Shown: piece by piece, positions 31,735-34,830 of the stretch | How the letters are laid out: the number at the start of each line of letters is the position of its first letter | Numbering within the stretch: position 1 is the stretch's first letter | Assembly (NCBI GenBank): GCA_023700825.1 | Contig: JAMPYE010000004.1 | Span: 1 to 34,830 of the forward strand | Source of the DNA: Thermoanaerobaculia bacterium | GTDB lineage: Bacteria; Acidobacteriota; Thermoanaerobaculia; Gp7-AA8 | Direction of reading: 5' to 3' | DNA length: 34,830 nucleotides | Notes under the pieces: generated by a model | Seen by the model: the letters and a program-made list of their open reading frames with translations, nothing else | What the model was told of the DNA's origin: nothing | The model's database searches: none | Translations under genes and position numbers: made by a program

Positions 31735-34233
31735 CTACTTCACGATCGCGAGCCGACGCAGCAGATCCTGGAATCGGGGATCGGCGCGCAGCGGTGCGAA
31801 CGCGCGCATCGCGGCGATGTGAGGCAGCTGGCTGTCCCGCTCGCGAAAACCGGTTTCCATCCATTCGAGCGCGCGATCGACGTCACCGAGGCCGGCGAGA
31901 GGCCAGAACCTCGCTCCCGCAGCGACGTAACGCTGATGCGACAGCGCCTCGAGCTCGTCCAGGACCGCGATCGCCTCGGATCGCCGTCCAGCCTTTGCGA
32001 GCGCGTACCCCATCCACCCGCGCACGATCGGGAGATCCGGGGCGAGGGATTCTCCCTTGCGCGCGAGTTCTACCGCCTCCAGGCAGTTGCCCTCGTCACA
32101 CTGCACGACGGCCGAGAGCGACCACGGCAGGAAGAAATCGGCGTCGAGCTCGATCGACTTCCGAAGTAGCTGCTTGCCCGCTTCATCCTGGTCGAGCTGA
32201 CAGACGAAGAACCCCGTGATGGCGAGGTTCCAGGGTGAAACGGGGTCGAGTTGCACGGCGCGCTGAAGCTCCACCAGTGCCTCGTTACTGCGGCGCAGGT
32301 CGGCGAGCAACATCCCGCAGTGGAAGTGAGCCATCGCGCAGCTGGGATTGAGCTGTATGGCACGTCGCAACTCGCGCTCGGCGCCCACGGGATCGCGATC
32401 GTGCCAGAAGAGAACGCGCGCCAGCGACACGTGCGGCTCGGCGAGGCTCTCGTCCAGCTCGAGCGCCCTCAGCGCTGACGCGCGGGCCTTGGGCGCGATC
32501 TCCGGTGGCGGGATCAGCTCCATCGCCGCGCCGAACAGCATGCACTGCGCGTCCGCGATGCCGGCGTGGGCGAGGGCGTTCTCCGGATCGATCTCGATCG
32601 CGCGCCTGAAGTGCTCGATGCTCCGTTCTGGATGGACGCGTCCCCAGTGATACCGTCCGCGGATGTAGGATTCGTGCGATTCGACGTTGACGGGACGGAC
32701 GCGCGCGAGGCTCGCACGTTCCTGTGGCGTCACTTCGACCTGGATCTCGTCCGTGATGGCCCGCGCAACTTCGCCCTGCAGCGCGAGCACGTCGCGCAGA
32801 TCGCGCTCGTAGGTCCGCGCCCAGAGATGACGATCGGTCTGCGCGTGGATCAACTGCGCCGTGATGCGAACGCGGTTGTCGTATCGCGTTACCGAGCCCT
32901 CGATGATCCCGTCGACTCCCAGGTCCCTCCCGATCTCGGGTACGGACTTCGTCGTGCCTTTGTAGCGCATGACCGATGTCCGGGAGATCACGCGCAACGC
33001 GCGAATCTGCGAGAGTTCCGTGATCAGCGCCTCGGTCATTCCGTCGGCGAAATACTCCTGGTCGGAGTCGCCGGTGAGATTCGCCATTGGAAGCACCGCG
33101 AGCGCCCGGATGCGCATGACGGCGCCGCGCCGCTCCTTGCTCCCTGCCGAAGCGGCGCGCTGACCGGAGCGTCGCGAAGTCGCCCGATTCAGCTCCTGAA
33201 GCGTCGCCCGCGCCTCTGCGATGTCGTTCAAGCGTCGGTCCGCGTCCTTCTCGAGACAGCGCTGCAGGAGCTCGCGCAACCTCGCGGGTGTTCGCCGCGG
33301 GAGGGCGTGCCAGTCCGGCTCCCGGTCCAGTACGGCCGTGATGGTCTCCGTCAGGCTTCCGCACTCGAAGGCGCGTCTTCCGGCAAGCAGCTCGTACAAC
33401 ACGCATCCGAACGCCCAGATGTCGGTTCGTTGATCGAGTGCCTTGCCTAACGCCTGCTCGGGGCTCATGTAGCCGGGTGTGCCGAGAATCTGCCCGGTGT
33501 TCGTCCCGGACGCGCCGGGCGCCGCGCGCGCCGCCAGCTCGGGCTTTGCCTCGGCTCCCCAGATCGTTTTCGCGAGCCCGAAATCGAGAACCTTCACCGT
33601 GCCCTGGGCCGTGACCATGAGGTTCGCGGGTTTGAGATCGCGATGGATGATCCCGTGCTCGTGAGCGCCCTGCAGCGCGTCCGCGATCTGGACGGCGTAG
33701 TCCAGCGCCGTCGCGAGTGGAAACGGCCCGCGCAGCGTTTGTCCCTCGACGAGCTCCAGTACGAGGTAGTCGCTTTCGGGCGCCTCTTCGAGTCCGTAGA
33801 TCGCCGCGATGTGCGGATGGTTCAGCGCCGCGAGCGTGCGTGCCTCGCGGCGGAAGCGCGCGAGCCGCTCGGGATCGCTGGCGAGCTCGGGAGCCAGTGT
33901 CTTGATCGCGACGTCGCGATCGAGTTTGTCGTCGTGCGCGCGGTAGACCTGGCCCATGCCTCCGGCACCGATCAGCGACATCACGCGATACGGTCCCAGT
34001 TGCCGGCCTACGAGCGAGGCACGCGCCTTCGTGGTCCCGGCGGCATCCTTCAGCAGCGGATGCTCGAGGAAGCTGCCGGCCTGCGCGTCCCCTGCTATGA
34101 GCGCCTCGACCTCTCTCCGCAACTCGAAGTTGTCGCCGCACACTTCATCCAGGAACGACCGGCGCTCCTCCGGCGCGCGCTCGAGCGCAGCGTGAAAGAC
34201 GTCCTCGGCCCGCGCCCAGAGCTCCAGTTTCAT
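31735..34233 (-). CDS. Ser/Thr kinase with TolB-like and TPR regions (kinase 2)
   Basis: The 832-residue protein has an N-terminal helical segment of about 75 residues ([20 protein letters not shown], common in kinases next to ECF sigma genes), then a kinase domain (80-350) with GAGGMGQVY, Lys111 (VAIKTL), HRDLKPAN (Asp199) and DFG (Asp217), so it is probably active. A TolB/FlgO-like region follows (about 385-500, [20 protein letters not shown] and [20 protein letters not shown]), then TPR repeats to the end. No transmembrane helix is visible. It is a paralogue of kinase 1. It probably phosphorylates signalling partners, possibly acting with the nearby sigma factor. Confidence 0.94.
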   Translation of the reverse strand: MKLELWARAEDVFHAALERAPEERRSFLDEVCGDNFELRREVEALIAGDAQAGSFLEHPLLKDAAGTTKARASLVGRQLGPYRVMSLIGAGGMGQVYRAHDDKLDRDVAIKTLAPELASDPERLARFRREARTLAALNHPHIAAIYGLEEAPESDYLVLELVEGQTLRGPFPLATALDYAVQIADALQGAHEHGIIHRDLKPANLMVTAQGTVKVLDFGLAKTIWGAEAKPELAARAAPGASGTNTGQILGTPGYMSPEQALGKALDQRTDIWAFGCVLYELLAGRRAFECGSLTETITAVLDREPDWHALPRRTPARLRELLQRCLEKDADRRLNDIAEARATLQELNRATSRRSGQRAASAGSKERRGAVMRIRALAVLPMANLTGDSDQEYFADGMTEALITELSQIRALRVISRTSVMRYKGTTKSVPEIGRDLGVDGIIEGSVTRYDNRVRITAQLIHAQTDRHLWARTYERDLRDVLALQGEVARAITDEIQVEVTPQERASLARVRPVNVESHESYIRGRYHWGRVHPERSIEHFRRAIEIDPENALAHAGIADAQCMLFGAAMELIPPPEIAPKARASALRALELDESLAEPHVSLARVLFWHDRDPVGAERELRRAIQLNPSCAMAHFHCGMLLADLRRSNEALVELQRAVQLDPVSPWNLAITGFFVCQLDQDEAGKQLLRKSIELDADFFLPWSLSAVVQCDEGNCLEAVELARKGESLAPDLPIVRGWMGYALAKAGRRSEAIAVLDELEALSHQRYVAAGARFWPLAGLGDVDRALEWMETGFRERDSQLPHIAAMRAFAPLRADPRFQDLLRRLAIVK

Positions 34234-34352
34234 GGCGACCTTGCGCCCGCACCCCGACCGAAGCTCAGCAGAGGCGGACGCTCCATTGACGAAAACATAG
34301 GTTCCTTGCGAACGGGTGGCAACGCGGGATTCCGATCAAACGTGGAGGCTGA

Positions 34353-34400
34353 GGTCACACCTCCAAAGGTTTCTCAACACGCTGCGCGAATCCGGGAGGA
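34353..34400. repeat. Fragment related to the 29.6-kb repeat
   Basis: GGTCACACCTCCAAAGGTTT and ACGCTGCGCGAATCC match the 29590-29721 repeat (GGTCACACCTCGATAG on its minus strand; CGCGCTGCGCGACTC). It lies between kinase 2 and the MITE-like element. The rest of 34234-34352, upstream of kinase 2, shows no feature beyond a probable promoter region. Confidence 0.4.
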
Positions 34401-34411
34401 TGCGGGAAGAT

Positions 34412-34598
34412 GGGGTCAAAGCTTCGGTCTTCTGAATTCTGCGATTAGTAGACTGCATCGCCGGTTGCGGACGTTTCGTGCCGGGCAGGTCGGCGACCGA
34501 CCCGACGTCGGGGCGAAGTGATTCACTCGCAAGCCATTGAAGAATCGAGCCTTCGATCTCGAGCGTTCATGTCTGCAGAAGAACGAAGCTCTGACCCC
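34412..34598. mobile_element. 187-bp MITE-like element with 23-bp terminal inverted repeats
   Basis: The left end (34412-34434, GGGGTCAAAGCTTCGGTCTTCTG) matches the complement of the right end (34576-34598) at 21 of 23 bases. No protein of useful length is encoded inside. A relative of the same length lies at 18176-18361. Without a transposase it would depend on one elsewhere; RAYT/Y1-type or DDE enzymes are both possible. Its right end abuts an RHS-like coding fragment. Confidence 0.65.
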
Positions 34599-34830
34599 AC
34601 GCTCCCGCCTACGACCGTCCCGTCAAGCGCCAGGTTCTCGACGGAACGACGCCTCTCGTGGACGAGCGATTCGCCTACGACAAGAATGGCGAGCTGGCCT
34701 ACGAGATGCGCCGACAGTCGCCGCTCGGGCTCGTCGAGACGTTCCACGAGTTCGACGAGATGGGCCGTCCGGTGAAGTCGAGCCTCACGCAGGCGAGCGT
34801 CGAGGGCGTGCTTTCGACGATCGTCTCGAA
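34595..34830 (+). pseudogene. 5'-truncated RHS/YD-repeat protein fragment, continues past the window
   Basis: In the frame beginning at 34595 the DNA encodes about 78 residues with RHS/YD-repeat features: DERFAYDKNGELAYEM and FHEFDEMGRPVKSSL. Just upstream a TGA lies inside the right terminal repeat of the mobile element, so the usual N-terminus is missing. No start with a ribosome site is visible near the edge. RHS proteins are large, usually over 1000 residues, and carry toxin domains; this could be a displaced C-terminal RHS part or a broken gene. It runs off the window, so its completeness and toxin content are unknown. Confidence 0.6.

Overview
The window is about 35 kb of GC-rich bacterial chromosome. 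Reading frames show strong G/C third positions, Shine-Dalgarno starts (GGAGG/AGGAG) and many ATGA stop-start overlaps. The gene set (two Ser/Thr kinases fused to TolB-like and TPR regions, an ECF sigma factor, DUF2911 and DUF3187 proteins, a Tat-exported 2Fe-2S subunit, outer-membrane-type proteins) suggests a diderm soil-type bacterium, most likely Acidobacteriota. That placement is inferred from gene content; no rRNA or marker gene is present. I see no tRNA, rRNA, CRISPR array or complete transposase.

Layout. 0-5.1 kb, mostly minus strand: the start of a secreted protein at the left edge; a secreted protein whose frame is cut by an in-frame TAG; a YihY membrane protein; a coupled pair of very small genes (50-aa membrane protein and 79-aa Cys protein); an RRM RNA-binding protein; the hflK-hflC pair. 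5.2-10.7 kb: a membrane-anchored J-domain protein, then a potassium module in which a KdpE-like regulator and short KdpD-like kinase face the Kup transporter across an intergenic region holding an 11-bp-spaced direct repeat. 11.2-17.9 kb: a zinc-ribbon/membrane/pilin-like fusion, a LysE-type exporter, a DinB/DUF1569 protein, Ser/Thr kinase 1, a sulfurtransferase and a DUF3187 outer-membrane protein. 18.4-20.7 kb: a GNAT plus P-loop kinase pair and a DUF2911 lipoprotein-like secreted protein.

20.7-29.4 kb is an aldehyde-handling neighbourhood: a YqhC-like AraC regulator, an aldo/keto reductase, a zinc alcohol dehydrogenase, a RibD-type reductase, and a three-subunit molybdenum aldehyde oxidoreductase resembling PaoABC (2Fe-2S, Mo and FAD/4Fe-4S subunits). 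The reductases would convert aldehydes to alcohols in the cytoplasm, the Mo enzyme would oxidise them in the periplasm.

29.7-34.2 kb carries an ECF sigma factor, a secreted protein and Ser/Thr kinase 2, a signalling cluster. The right edge holds a 187-bp MITE-like element with 23-bp terminal inverted repeats directly abutting an orphan RHS/YD-repeat fragment that leaves the window.

Intergenic DNA is unusually rich in structured repeats. The most striking is a hairpin-core-hairpin repeat present in at least three copies, plus a looser fourth, with compensatory base changes in the stems. Other repeats are a 116-bp palindromic element, a ~200-bp long inverted repeat, and a family with GGGGTCA/TGACCCC ends. 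These are the best candidates for something not yet described, together with the TAG-interrupted gene and the two overlapping micro-genes.
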